From Polaribacter sp. (lineage in GTDB: Bacteria; Bacteroidota; Bacteroidia; Flavobacteriales; Flavobacteriaceae): DNA of 64,000 nt. This document shows positions 50,429 to 58,886 of the stretch, in pieces (within the stretch, counting starts at the first letter, position 1; the number at the start of each line of letters is the position of its first letter). The DNA lies in the NCBI GenBank assembly GCA_023254055.1, contig JALQYN010000012.1:1-64000 (forward strand), read 5' to 3'. A program made the translations under genes and the position numbers. A model generated the notes under the pieces. It saw nothing but the letters and a program-made list of their open reading frames with translations. It did no database searches and was not told the origin of the DNA.

Positions 50429-52831
50429 TTAAAAATCAACGATAAATCCAAAACGAGGCAATACATTTCCACCTGAATTTTCTATTTCTTCTAAAACATA
50501 TCTAGAAGAGTCGTTTGCATTAATCACTTTGTTTCCGTTTGCATCTAGGGATGGTAACAAAATAGATTGCGCATTTGATTTACTTGCCGTTAAATTTTGC
50601 ACATCAATATAAAAATTCAAAGAGAATTTACTCCAAAACCATGTTTTATCGACTCTAACATCAAGTTGTGTGTAAGTTCCAAAACGCTCTGAATTTAAAG
50701 ATGCATAATCTAAAATACCTCTGTTTGCCACATCATAATTTGCAATTACTGACGAAGCATTCAAATCATATGGCGTATATGGTTTTCCCCCAACCAATCT
50801 AAATTTTGTGCCTATTTCCCAATTCTTATTCAATTTTTTTCCAGCTGTTATGGTTAACAAATGTTTGTTATCCCAAGAAGATGGAATGTATTGGTTTAAT
50901 TGATTCTGGAATTCACTTCTAACAAATGTATATGAAAAGATCCCGTACAAACCTTCATAAGATTTCTTCTGAGCAAAGATTTCAAAACCATAGGCTTTTC
51001 CTTTTGACGTAGAGGTTACTTCTTCACTTCCAACAACACCAAAATCTGCTCCTAAGTTTGCCAAACTAATTTGATTTCTTACAGAAAATGGATAGTCTGA
51101 ATACGATTTATAAAAACCTTCAACTGTTATTTTTGAGCTCGAATCTGGCTTAAACTCTAGTCCAGAAACCAAATGATTGGATTGGATGTATTTTAAATTT
51201 TGTTGATTTACCAATACGTTTGCATTATTTCTAAAACCTAAAGATGTATAGGTTGGCAGTTGATAATAAGTACCTATAGAAGAATTGATGGACCATTTAT
51301 CAGTAAGCGAAAAGGTTGCAGAAAGTCTTGGAGAAAACTGATTAAAGACATTCTTCATTGAAGCATTGTAATTATTTCCGTCTAATCTAAAGCCAAAAGA
51401 AAGGCCTAATTTAGAATTGAAATAGTTTTTAGAGACTTGTCCAAATAGGGCATATTTAAAAATGGCTAAATCAGATGAAAAATTTCGAGTAATCACACCT
51501 TGAGAATTTACTTCTTTTTGAAAAGTTGTATTCGAATAATTTGCTTGCTCTAAACCTACACCATAATTAATACGAAAATCATTTACATTACTATTGTTTT
51601 CAAATCTAAATTTATTTTCAATTTCCTTAGAAGTATAGTCTAATAATAAATCATTTGCATTTCCTGTGTTGTTAAAATATTTGGTCGAATTATTATTCCA
51701 CACACTTCTACTTACAACATACTGCTGATTTGAATTTTCTCCAAAGTGTTTATACCTTACACCAACGGTATAATTCCATTGTTCTTGCACCGGAATATTA
51801 CTTAATATAAAACGATTCCTTTTAATTGTTTCTTCGTCAGTAACACCATCATTTACACTTTCATTCAATTCAAAATTATCTATTGCTCCCAAGGCAATAA
51901 AAGATATTTCATCATTGTTCTCTAATTCAGTTTTTACATTGATTTGAAAGTCGTTATAGGTTGGTAAAAACGGTAACTTTATCAACTTAAACAAGTATTG
52001 TAAATACGATTGTCTTACTGATGCAATAAATGTTGTGTTTGATCCAATGGGCCCATCTAGTGTAATTCCGGCATCAGAAGTTCCTATTGTTGCTCTTGTG
52101 TTTAAGGAAGTTGGGTTTCCATTTTTTTGAGTAAATTCTATCACAGAACTTAGGGCATTTCCTCTGTTTGCAGGAAAAGCACTTGAATAAAAGTCTACTT
52201 TTCTAATTAAATCTGCATTGATAATTCCAACTGGGCCACCAGAAGCTCCTTGTGTTTGAAAATGATTTATTACTGGAACTTCGATTCCGTCTACATAAAA
52301 TTTGTTTTCTGAAGTCGCTCCACCACGGATAATGATATCGTTTCTAAAACCTGGATTAGAAGCAACTCCTGGCAATGATTGAATTACTTTTAATATATCT
52401 CTATTACCTCCTGGGTTTTTCTCAATTTCTACAACACTAAGAGTTTGTAAAGACAAAGGACTAACAAGTGATTTTTTAAACAATTTACTTCTAACTAGCA
52501 CCTCATCTAAGGTAGCTGTTGTTTCGAAAAGCTCTATGGTTACAAACGGAATTTTATCATTTGTCACTAAATAATCATCCGTTACAATAGTTTCATACCC
52601 TACAAAAGAAGCTTGTAATTTAAAATATCCTAAATCTGTATTTGTAATAGAAAAATTTCCTTCTTCATCTGTAGTAGCACCTTTTTGTGTATTTAAAATT
52701 AGAATTGATACAAAAGGCAATGCTTCTCTTGTTTTACCATCAATAACTTTTCCTTTGATGGTTCCTTGTGAAAACAGCTGAATTGAGCAAACAACTAATA
52801 GAACAGTTAAAACTATTTTTTTCATTTTCAA
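50429..52831 (-). CDS. TonB-dependent outer membrane receptor
   Basis: This outer-membrane receptor (800 residues) takes up an unknown ligand using TonB energy. It has a signal peptide (MKMKKIVLTVLLVVCSIQLFSQ) and a CarboxypepD_reg-like domain (about 24-105, TIKGKVIDGKTREALPFVSI). A plug follows (about 120-235), with VIQSLPGVASNPGFRNDIIIRGG and VDGIEVPVINHF. The 22-strand barrel ends VLPRFGFIVDF with the terminal phenylalanine of outer-membrane barrels. There is no SusD gene beside it, so a glycan-uptake role is unlikely. An inner ATG at 52825 is an alternative start. Confidence 0.93.
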   Translation of the reverse strand: MKMKKIVLTVLLVVCSIQLFSQGTIKGKVIDGKTREALPFVSILILNTQKGATTDEEGNFSITNTDLGYFKLQASFVGYETIVTDDYLVTNDKIPFVTIELFETTATLDEVLVRSKLFKKSLVSPLSLQTLSVVEIEKNPGGNRDILKVIQSLPGVASNPGFRNDIIIRGGATSENKFYVDGIEVPVINHFQTQGASGGPVGIINADLIRKVDFYSSAFPANRGNALSSVIEFTQKNGNPTSLNTRATIGTSDAGITLDGPIGSNTTFIASVRQSYLQYLFKLIKLPFLPTYNDFQINVKTELENNDEISFIALGAIDNFELNESVNDGVTDEETIKRNRFILSNIPVQEQWNYTVGVRYKHFGENSNQQYVVSRSVWNNNSTKYFNNTGNANDLLLDYTSKEIENKFRFENNSNVNDFRINYGVGLEQANYSNTTFQKEVNSQGVITRNFSSDLAIFKYALFGQVSKNYFNSKLGLSFGFRLDGNNYNASMKNVFNQFSPRLSATFSLTDKWSINSSIGTYYQLPTYTSLGFRNNANVLVNQQNLKYIQSNHLVSGLEFKPDSSSKITVEGFYKSYSDYPFSVRNQISLANLGADFGVVGSEEVTSTSKGKAYGFEIFAQKKSYEGLYGIFSYTFVRSEFQNQLNQYIPSSWDNKHLLTITAGKKLNKNWEIGTKFRLVGGKPYTPYDLNASSVIANYDVANRGILDYASLNSERFGTYTQLDVRVDKTWFWSKFSLNFYIDVQNLTASKSNAQSILLPSLDANGNKVINANDSSRYVLEEIENSGGNVLPRFGFIVDF

Positions 52832-52894
52832 AATTTGTTTAATATTTTTTAATTTTAATTAAACAAAATTACACTTAATTTTCCATATAATAAA

Positions 52895-52924
52895 AAAAGC
52901 AGCTTACAAAAGTAAGCTGCTTTT
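52895..52924 (-). terminator. Terminator of tRNA-Tyr
   Basis: AAAAGCAGCTTAC-AAAA-GTAAGCTGCTTTT has a 13-bp stem. On the minus strand it follows the tRNA-Tyr 3' end and is followed by a T-tract. Confidence 0.88.
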
Positions 52925-52932
52925 AAAAAATG

Positions 52933-53014
52933 TGGTGAGAGCAGGATTCGAACCTGCGAAGACGTAGTCAGCGGATTTACAGTCCGCCCTCGTTGGCCAC
53001 TTGAGTATCTCACC
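52933..53014 (-). tRNA. tRNA-Tyr (anticodon GTA)
   Basis: Read on the minus strand it starts GGTGAGATACTCAAGTGGCC and ends with TCTCACCA. The 7-bp acceptor stem pairs perfectly. The anticodon arm GCGGACTGTAAATCCGC has GTA in the loop. The long variable arm is that of a class II tRNA, total 82 bases. The ORF at 52855-53070 covers it by chance. Confidence 0.97.
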
Positions 53015-53026
53015 AAAATTTCAAAT

Positions 53027-53056
53027 AAAAAGCCTCTCAAAATGAGAAGCTTTTTG
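53027..53056 (-). terminator. Hairpin between the two tRNA genes
   Basis: AAAAAGCCTCTCA-AAA-TGAGAAGCTTTTT is a near-perfect stem with one mismatch and a U-tract. It probably ends the tRNA-Lys transcript separately from tRNA-Tyr. Confidence 0.75.
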
Positions 53057-53088
53057 TCTTTTTTCACCAAATACTTAGTGAAAATTTG

Positions 53089-53161
53089 TGACCGGGCTGG
53101 GGCTCGAACCCAGGACCCTCTCCTTAAAAGGGAGATGCTCTACCAACTGAGCTACCAGGTC
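53089..53161 (-). tRNA. tRNA-Lys (anticodon TTT)
   Basis: Read on the minus strand it starts GACCTGGTAGCTCAGTTGGT, the anticodon arm TCTCCCTTTTAAGGAGA has TTT in the loop, and it ends GGTCA. The acceptor stem pairs with one G-T. Length 73 bases. Confidence 0.97.
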
Positions 53162-53224
53162 AATTTTCTTTTGTCTTAGCGGGTGCAAATATAGTAGCAA
53201 TATCTAAATAAACAAATCTTTTTT

Positions 53225-53992
53225 TTAATTTGTTTTGTTTAAATATGCCTCACGGACTTTCTTAAATAAATTAGAACTATACACAAAGTTTACAACCGCT
53301 TCATTGTCAGTTTTAAATATCTCTTCTTTGCTTCCTTCCCAAGCTTTTTTTCCGTTTTTTAAGAAGATAATTTTTTCGCCAATTTCCATTACAGAATTCA
53401 TATCATGAGTATTAATTATTGTTGTAATTTGATATTCTTCTGTAATTTCTTTAATTAAATTGTCAATCAGAATTGCTGTTTGAGGATCTAAACCAGAGTT
53501 TGGCTCATCACAAAATAAGTATTTAGGATTCATTACAATGGCTCTTGCAATGGCAACTCTTTTTTGCATTCCTCCAGAAAGTTCTGCAACATATTTTTTA
53601 TTAGAACCCACCAAATCAACTCTTTTTAAGACAAAATTTGCACGTTCTAACATTTCTTTATCAGGTTGTTTTGTAAACATTTTAAGAGGAAACATTACAT
53701 TTTCTTCTACAGTTTGAGAATCAAATAAGGCACTTCCTTGAAACACCATTCCAATTTCTTGACGCAATTGTCTTCTTTCATCAGAATCCATTTCAATATT
53801 TACTCTACCATCAAACTCTATGGTTCCTTTTTCTGGTGTATGTAAACCAATTAACGATTTTAAAAAAACTGTTTTTCCAGAACCACTTTGTCCAATAATT
53901 AAATTGGTCTTTCCGGTCTCAAATTTTGCAGAAATCCCCTTTAAAATTTCGTTCCCATTAAATCCTTTATGTAAACTTTTTACTTCTATCAT
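53225..53992 (-). CDS. ABC transporter ATP-binding protein (MlaF-like)
   Basis: This is the ATPase of a lipid-transport ABC system. Walker A is LIIGQSGSGKTVFLKSLIG (about 33), the signature LSGGMQKRVAIARAI, and Walker B YLFCDEPNSGLDP. The sequence type fits the MlaF/Ttg2A class that moves phospholipids between the two membranes. It directly follows a MlaE-like permease gene with no gap. The substrate-binding MlaD gene is not next to it on this side. Length 255 residues. Confidence 0.92.
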   Translation of the reverse strand: MIEVKSLHKGFNGNEILKGISAKFETGKTNLIIGQSGSGKTVFLKSLIGLHTPEKGTIEFDGRVNIEMDSDERRQLRQEIGMVFQGSALFDSQTVEENVMFPLKMFTKQPDKEMLERANFVLKRVDLVGSNKKYVAELSGGMQKRVAIARAIVMNPKYLFCDEPNSGLDPQTAILIDNLIKEITEEYQITTIINTHDMNSVMEIGEKIIFLKNGKKAWEGSKEEIFKTDNEAVVNFVYSSNLFKKVREAYLNKTN

Positions 53993-54733
53993 TTAGGTTA
54001 ATAGCATTTGAGTTAATAAATAATTAGTAATCACAATTAAAACGGTTGTCCACACCACAGATTGTGTACTTGCTTTTCCTACTTCTAAAGAACCTCCTTT
54101 TACATAATAACCGTGAAATGAAGGCACTGTAGCAATGATAAACGCAAAAACTAATGTTTTTATAATTGAATATTGTATTAAATAAGGATCAAAATCTGTT
54201 TGCAACCCTTCTATATAATCTGTTCCAGAGAACAAACCCGTTAAGGTTCCTGCAACCCAGCCACCAAAAATCCCTAACACCATTCCTAGTGTTATTAAAA
54301 AAGGATAAAATAAAACTGTTGCTATTATTTTTGGTAATACCAAGTAATTTAGAGAATTGATTCCCATTACTTCTAATGCATCAATTTGCTCTGTAACCCT
54401 CATTGTACCAATACTCGAAGTAATATACGAACCCACTTTACCTGCTAAAATAATAGAACAAAATGTTGGCGCAAATTCTAAAATAATCGACCTTTTTGCT
54501 GCAAATCCTATTAAAGATTTTGGTATTAATGGGTTGTTTAAATTGAGTGCTGTTTGTAAAGCAATTACTCCTCCTATAAAAAAAGAGATAAATGCAATTA
54601 TACCAATAGATTTTATTCCAAGCTCTTCAATTTCTCTAGTTAAAGCTTCTTTAAAAACTCGAGCTCGTTGAGGCTTTCTAAAAACTAGTTTCAGCATCAA
54701 AAAGTACTTACCTATTTCTTGTAGATAATTCAT
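53993..54733 (-). CDS. MlaE-like ABC transporter permease
   Basis: This membrane permease of 246 residues has about five or six hydrophobic segments. It contains FFIGGVIALQTALNLN and the conserved MlaE core FAPTFCSIILAGKVGSYITSSIGTMRVTEQIDALEVMGIN. It is adjacent to the MlaF-like ATPase. Together they would transport phospholipids at the inner membrane for outer-membrane lipid balance. It is the first gene of the unit. Confidence 0.93.
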   Translation of the reverse strand: MNYLQEIGKYFLMLKLVFRKPQRARVFKEALTREIEELGIKSIGIIAFISFFIGGVIALQTALNLNNPLIPKSLIGFAAKRSIILEFAPTFCSIILAGKVGSYITSSIGTMRVTEQIDALEVMGINSLNYLVLPKIIATVLFYPFLITLGMVLGIFGGWVAGTLTGLFSGTDYIEGLQTDFDPYLIQYSIIKTLVFAFIIATVPSFHGYYVKGGSLEVGKASTQSVVWTTVLIVITNYLLTQMLLT

Positions 54734-54785
54734 TAATTACATTTCTTTTTGCTAAAGTATTAAAATATCATTAACAGTCCTTAAA

Positions 54786-54819
54786 ATTGTAGTATTCTTA
54801 ATTAAAATATTTATTTTTG
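54786..54819 (+). promoter_or_regulatory. Candidate promoter for the PafA-like gene
   Basis: ATTG at 54786-54789 and, 22 bp later, TATTTTTG (an exact TAnnTTTG) at 54812-54819. The ATG is 20 bp downstream. Confidence 0.45.
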
Positions 54820-54839
54820 ATATTCTTAAAAGCCATCAA

Positions 54840-56480
54840 ATGAAAAAATATATCGCTTATATATTACTACCATTATTAATTTTGTCAAGTTTTACTCTCT
54901 ATGCGCAATCAGTTAAAAAGCCAAAATTAGTCATTGGAATTGTAATTGACCAAATGCGTTACGATTATTTGACACGATTTGCAGATAAATATGGAGATGA
55001 TGGTTTTAAAAGAATAATAAATGGTGGTTTTTCTTTAGAAAATGCAAATTACAACTACATACCAACCTATACTGCAGTTGGGCATACTTCCATATATACA
55101 GGAACCACGCCAGAAAATCATGGAATCATTGGAAACAATTGGTACGACAAATTTGCTAAAAAATTTATTTATTGCGTAGATGATGCAAATTATAATTCGA
55201 TAGGCGTCGCTTCAAATGGCGGAAAAAAATCTCCTTATAGAATGCAAACTTCAACCATAACCGATCAATTACGTTTGGCTCAAAACATGAATGGAAAAAC
55301 GATAAGTATTGCTATCAAAGATAGATCTGCTGTTTTGCCTGGCGGACATACAGCAAATGGTGCTTATTGGTTAGAAGGCTATAATGAAGGGAAATGGATT
55401 ACCAGTTCTTATTATATGAATGATTTACCTAGATGGGTGAAAAAATTTAATAGATCTGGGAAAATCGATGCTTATTTGTCTAAACCTTGGAATACCTTAT
55501 ATGATATTAAAACCTATACAGAAAGTATAGATGATGACAATGCTTTTGAAGGAACCTTTAGAGGGAAAGAAAAACCAGTTTTCCCATATGATATACCAAC
55601 CTTAAAAGCGCAAAACGGAAATTATGAAATGATAAAAGCGATTCCTGCTGGAAACTCATTTACTACTGATTTTGCAAAAGCTGCTATTGTTGGAGAAAAA
55701 TTAGGAAAATCTGAATATACAGATTTCTTGGCATTGAGTTATTCTACTCCGGATTATGTGGGACATCAGTTTGGTGTAGCCTCAAAAGAAATTGAAGATA
55801 CCTATTTGCGTTTAGACAAAGATTTAGCGAACTTGTTTTCATTTTTAGACGCCGAAGTTGGAAAAGGGAATTACACGTTATTTTTAACAGCAGATCATGC
55901 AGCAGTTCAAGTACCTGCTTATTTGCAAACTGAAAAGGTTCCTGCACACTATATTAGACTTGGAGAATTAAGAAAGTATGTAAATTCAATTACTTTAAAA
56001 TATTTTAAATCTGATAAATTGGTAGAAAACATCTCTAATTTTCAACTCTTTTTAAATAAAGAAAAATTAGAAGAATTAAATTTAGATGCAAACACTGTAG
56101 CTCAAAAACTAGCAGATGAAATTGTCAATTTTGATAGAATTTACAAAGCTGTAACAGCAAGAACAATGCAAACCACACATTTTACAGATGGCATTTTGCA
56201 AAAATTACAAAAAGGATACAATCAAAAATATTCTGGCGATGTATTATTAATTCCGTTACCATCTACCATTAGCAGCAATAGCAGAAAAGGAACCACGCAT
56301 GGTTCTGGATATAGCTACGACACACATGTGCCTATTATTTTTTACGGAAACGGAATTAAGCAAGGTGCTTCTAAAAAAGCGTATAACATTACAGATATTG
56401 CGCCAACCATTGCCAATTTATTACAGATCGAGTTTCCGAACGGAACCACTGGACAAATTGTTGGTGAAGCTTTAAAATAG
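54840..56480 (+). CDS. pafA: Alkaline phosphatase, PafA-like
   Basis: This exported phosphomonoesterase is of the type described in Elizabethkingia and Flavobacterium. The signal peptide is residues 1-22 (MKKYIAYILLPLLILSSFTLYA). A metal aspartate is in IGIVIDQMRYDYLTRF, the nucleophile threonine (about 78) in PTYTAVGHTSIYTGTTPENH, and later metal sites are in SYSTPDYVGHQFG, LFLTADHAAVQ and GTTHGSGYSYDTHVP. PafA is active on many phosphomonoesters without phosphate repression. Its 546 residues are normal. It is a single-gene unit with convergent prsW following after 6 bp. Confidence 0.93.
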   Translation: MKKYIAYILLPLLILSSFTLYAQSVKKPKLVIGIVIDQMRYDYLTRFADKYGDDGFKRIINGGFSLENANYNYIPTYTAVGHTSIYTGTTPENHGIIGNNWYDKFAKKFIYCVDDANYNSIGVASNGGKKSPYRMQTSTITDQLRLAQNMNGKTISIAIKDRSAVLPGGHTANGAYWLEGYNEGKWITSSYYMNDLPRWVKKFNRSGKIDAYLSKPWNTLYDIKTYTESIDDDNAFEGTFRGKEKPVFPYDIPTLKAQNGNYEMIKAIPAGNSFTTDFAKAAIVGEKLGKSEYTDFLALSYSTPDYVGHQFGVASKEIEDTYLRLDKDLANLFSFLDAEVGKGNYTLFLTADHAAVQVPAYLQTEKVPAHYIRLGELRKYVNSITLKYFKSDKLVENISNFQLFLNKEKLEELNLDANTVAQKLADEIVNFDRIYKAVTARTMQTTHFTDGILQKLQKGYNQKYSGDVLLIPLPSTISSNSRKGTTHGSGYSYDTHVPIIFYGNGIKQGASKKAYNITDIAPTIANLLQIEFPNGTTGQIVGEALK

Positions 56481-56486
56481 AAATTA

Positions 56487-57170
56487 TTAATATTTAAACT
56501 TAGATCTTGCTTGGTGTTTCTTGATTGCTTTTCTAGACAATAGAATTCCAATTATTAATGAAGCAAAAGCACCAAGAGAGATTCCTGGTATAAAATTGAT
56601 GAATAGAAAGAAATCATAGGCTCCATGAAAAACGGTTGCCGCTAACAAACCTGTTAAATTCAATCTAATCTTCTCTTTTTTGGTGGCAGCAAATTTAGCT
56701 TTCCCCATATAATAGCCCATGAGTATACCGAATGTTGCATGTGCAGGAACCGCTGTAAACGCTCTTACAATTCCGTTTCCCATTCCAAATTGAAATACAT
56801 ACATGATGTTTTCTAAGGCAGCAAAACCCATAGAAACCATTACTGCGTATACAATTCCGTCAAAAGGCTCATCAAATTCTTTATTGCGTTGTGCATAATA
56901 CCGAACAACAATATATTTAGAAAACTCTTCAACCAAAGCGACCACCACAAAAGCTTTAAAAAATTGTTGTGATATACTTAATGGATCTGCAGTTGGAAAA
57001 ATTATTTTTAAAATAACTCCGATAATTAAGGTAATGATAATACTTGCTGAAGCACCTAAACCAAAGTTTTTAAGCAATAATTTTATCGGTTCTCTTTCAT
57101 ATTTATCTTTAATATAAATATAAATCATAATTACAATTGCTGGCGCTAAAGCCAATGCCAATAATACCAT
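56487..57170 (-). CDS. PrsW-family intramembrane metalloprotease
   Basis: This polytopic membrane protein of 227 residues has about seven segments. The zinc-site motifs are VVALVEEFSKYIVVRYYAQ (EExxK), VPAHATFGILMGYYMGKAK and VFHGAYDFFLFI. In Bacillus PrsW cleaves the anti-sigma factor RsiW. No anti-sigma gene is beside it here. The target is unknown. It follows the CtlX gene with 1 bp between, so they share a transcript. Confidence 0.9.
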   Translation of the reverse strand: MVLLALALAPAIVIMIYIYIKDKYEREPIKLLLKNFGLGASASIIITLIIGVILKIIFPTADPLSISQQFFKAFVVVALVEEFSKYIVVRYYAQRNKEFDEPFDGIVYAVMVSMGFAALENIMYVFQFGMGNGIVRAFTAVPAHATFGILMGYYMGKAKFAATKKEKIRLNLTGLLAATVFHGAYDFFLFINFIPGISLGAFASLIIGILLSRKAIKKHQARSKFKY

Positions 57171-57171
57171 A

Positions 57172-58110
57172 TCAACTATTTTTAGGTAAAAAAACTTCTG
57201 CCATCATACAACGTGCACTACCTCCTCCACACATTTCAATAGTTTGCAAGGAGCTATGAATGATTGGATTGTATTTTTCGATTTTTTGAAGTTGTTCTTT
57301 TCTTAACGAATCATAGGCTGCTGAACTCATTACTAAAAAGCGTTGATTGTTTTTTCCTATCACTTGCAACATATTTCCTGCAAAAGCATTTACTTGTTGT
57401 TCTGTAATATCAATGACCTCTTTTCCGGTTTCTCTCAAATGTTTCACAACATTTTTTCGTTCTTTTTTATCATCTATAGCAGCCAAACAAATGATAGCAA
57501 ATTGTTCTGCTACACACATCATTACATTGGTATGATAAATAGCTTCTCTTTGATTATTTACCGTTTGATTTGCAGTAAATAACACTGGAGTATACTCAAA
57601 ATCTTCGCAAAATTCGATAAACAATTCTTCATCTGCTCTTGGAGATAAAGCACAATAAGCAATGCTGTGCTCTCTATCTAAAATCATACTTCCTGTTCCT
57701 TCTAAGAAAATTTCTTCTTCTTCGGCTTCTGTATAATCAACAATATTTTCTATGACAAAACCTTTTGATTCTAAAATTTCTAGTACATCTTCTCTACGCT
57801 CTAGTCTTCTGTTTTCGGCAAACATTGGGTACAAAGCCACATCACCATTTTGGTGAAAAGAAATCCAGTTATTCGGAAAAAGCGAATCTGGGGTGCTTGG
57901 AGTTTCTGTATCATCTACAACAATAACGTTTACTCCTTGATTCTGTAATTTGATTACTAAATCATCAAACTCTCTTTGTGCTTTTGCATTAATGGTAGCT
58001 GGTAAGCTATCTATTACTTCTTGCTGATAATAATTATTTACCGCCGTTTGTTCGTTCATTCTAAAACCAACAGGGCGAACCATTAAAATAACATTTGTAG
58101 TTTGTTGCAT
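57172..58110 (-). CDS. ctlX: Citrulline utilization hydrolase CtlX-type (amidinotransferase fold)
   Basis: It is a member of the amidinotransferase/deiminase superfamily, as CtlX of Francisella and others, which hydrolyses citrulline to ornithine. The N-terminal strand NVILMVRPVGFRMNEQTAVNNYYQ is typical, LEGTGSMILDREHSIAYCALSPRAD holds the catalytic Glu/His neighbourhood, and the catalytic cysteine is in EMCGGGSARCMMAEVF near the C-terminus. The 312 residues agree. The arginase gene, next on the same strand, fits an arginine/citrulline catabolic pair. The two are now separated by the inserted cassette at 58.2-58.8 kb. Confidence 0.9.
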   Translation of the reverse strand: MQQTTNVILMVRPVGFRMNEQTAVNNYYQQEVIDSLPATINAKAQREFDDLVIKLQNQGVNVIVVDDTETPSTPDSLFPNNWISFHQNGDVALYPMFAENRRLERREDVLEILESKGFVIENIVDYTEAEEEEIFLEGTGSMILDREHSIAYCALSPRADEELFIEFCEDFEYTPVLFTANQTVNNQREAIYHTNVMMCVAEQFAIICLAAIDDKKERKNVVKHLRETGKEVIDITEQQVNAFAGNMLQVIGKNNQRFLVMSSAAYDSLRKEQLQKIEKYNPIIHSSLQTIEMCGGGSARCMMAEVFLPKNS

Positions 58111-58208
58111 GCTGCAAAGTTAAGAATTTGGTTTGTTTCTAAACTCGTTTTTCGCTACCTTTCACTAAATCTTGAATTAAAATAGAAGTACGTTCGATAT
58201 CATAAAAA

Positions 58209-58819
58209 TTGTGCTTAATTAGAATCCTAACTTCAAATGAAAACCTTTAACCTAATTAAATTATCATTAATAATATGTGTAATTGGAACCTCTTGTGATA
58301 ATCGGTCAAGAGCCGAACATTTAAGAGATTATCTTCAGGATGAGCTATTGCCAAAAGGTTTTCAAGGAATTATTAAAAAAACTGAGTTATGGAAAGGGTG
58401 TTCTTATGCCATTGATATAAAGACAAAAACTGGTAAAATTGAAGAAATAAGCATTAATAATAATTGTGAAATTCTTTTTCAAATAAAAAAGGGAGATTAT
58501 TTTAATAAAATAGCAAACAGCAATAAATGTTCAATAGCTAGAAACGACAGCATAATTTATATTGACTGTATTGATTTGAATAAAAAACCCAAAAACGACA
58601 AAAGCCTATTGTCTGACATAAAAATAGAAGAACGGAATAGAGAAATTATCAATAAATGGAAATTCAAAAAGGATAAGAATTAAAAACTAAGCACAACAAC
58701 GTGTATAATTAATTGCTACATTTATAACTCAAAACACTAATATAGTTACGCTTTCAATCGGTTGATTTTCTATCGAAAATCTTCACTCACGAAACCGAAA
58801 CTAATCATACACAAAACCG
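58209..58819 (+). mobile_element. Solitary integron-like cassette, between ctlX and arginase genes
   Basis: The unit begins TTGTGCTTA (58209-58217) and the left box of its terminal element reads TAAGCACAA-C (58688-58697), the exact reverse complement of the start. Its one gene starts 28 bp inside and stops 5 bp before the element. The base before TTG is A instead of the usual G, so it was likely inserted at a secondary site. The insertion separates two same-strand arginine genes and runs opposite to them. Confidence 0.68.
58237..58683 (+). CDS. Small lipoprotein of the solitary cassette
   Basis: It is a lipoprotein of 148 residues with the signal MKTFNLIKLSLIICVIGTSC, cysteine 20 lipidated. 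The mature part is mostly helical and charged (RAEHLRDYLQDELLPKGFQG), with three further cysteines (in WKGCSYAID, NNNCEILFQ and SNKCSIARN) plus DCIDL, which could form disulfides in the periplasm. I recognise no family. It fills its cassette, with 28 bp before its start and 5 bp before the terminal element. The direction is opposite to its neighbours. Confidence 0.78.
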   Translation: MKTFNLIKLSLIICVIGTSCDNRSRAEHLRDYLQDELLPKGFQGIIKKTELWKGCSYAIDIKTKTGKIEEISINNNCEILFQIKKGDYFNKIANSNKCSIARNDSIIYIDCIDLNKKPKNDKSLLSDIKIEERNREIINKWKFKKDKN

Positions 58820-58827
58820 TTAGCGAA
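58689..58827 (+). repeat. attC-like element D (139 bp)
   Basis: The left end is AAGCACAAC-AAC-GTGTAT-AATTAATTGC. The right end is CATACAC-AAAACC-GTTAGCGAA. The central hairpin GATTTTC-TATC-GAAAATC (58764-58781) is perfect, with a sequence different from those of A and B. Outer variable boxes do not match within the element, as expected for an inserted cassette. Confidence 0.75.
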
Positions 58828-58886
58828 ACACTAAAATACATCCTTACACCAAATGCAGGAGGTACATTTCTTTCTTTAATAAAATC

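Noticed and set aside
52855-53070. 71-residue minus-strand ORF
   Set aside because: It covers tRNA-Tyr and its terminators, so it is a chance reading frame.
54357-54671. 104-residue + strand ORF inside the MlaE-like gene
   Set aside because: It is a shadow of the conserved permease frame.
37593-58827. Elements A-D as ordinary MITEs or IS ends
   Set aside because: A MITE would have matching ends within each copy and target duplications. Here the ends match across the gene of the unit, and no duplication is visible. Not fully excluded without more copies.
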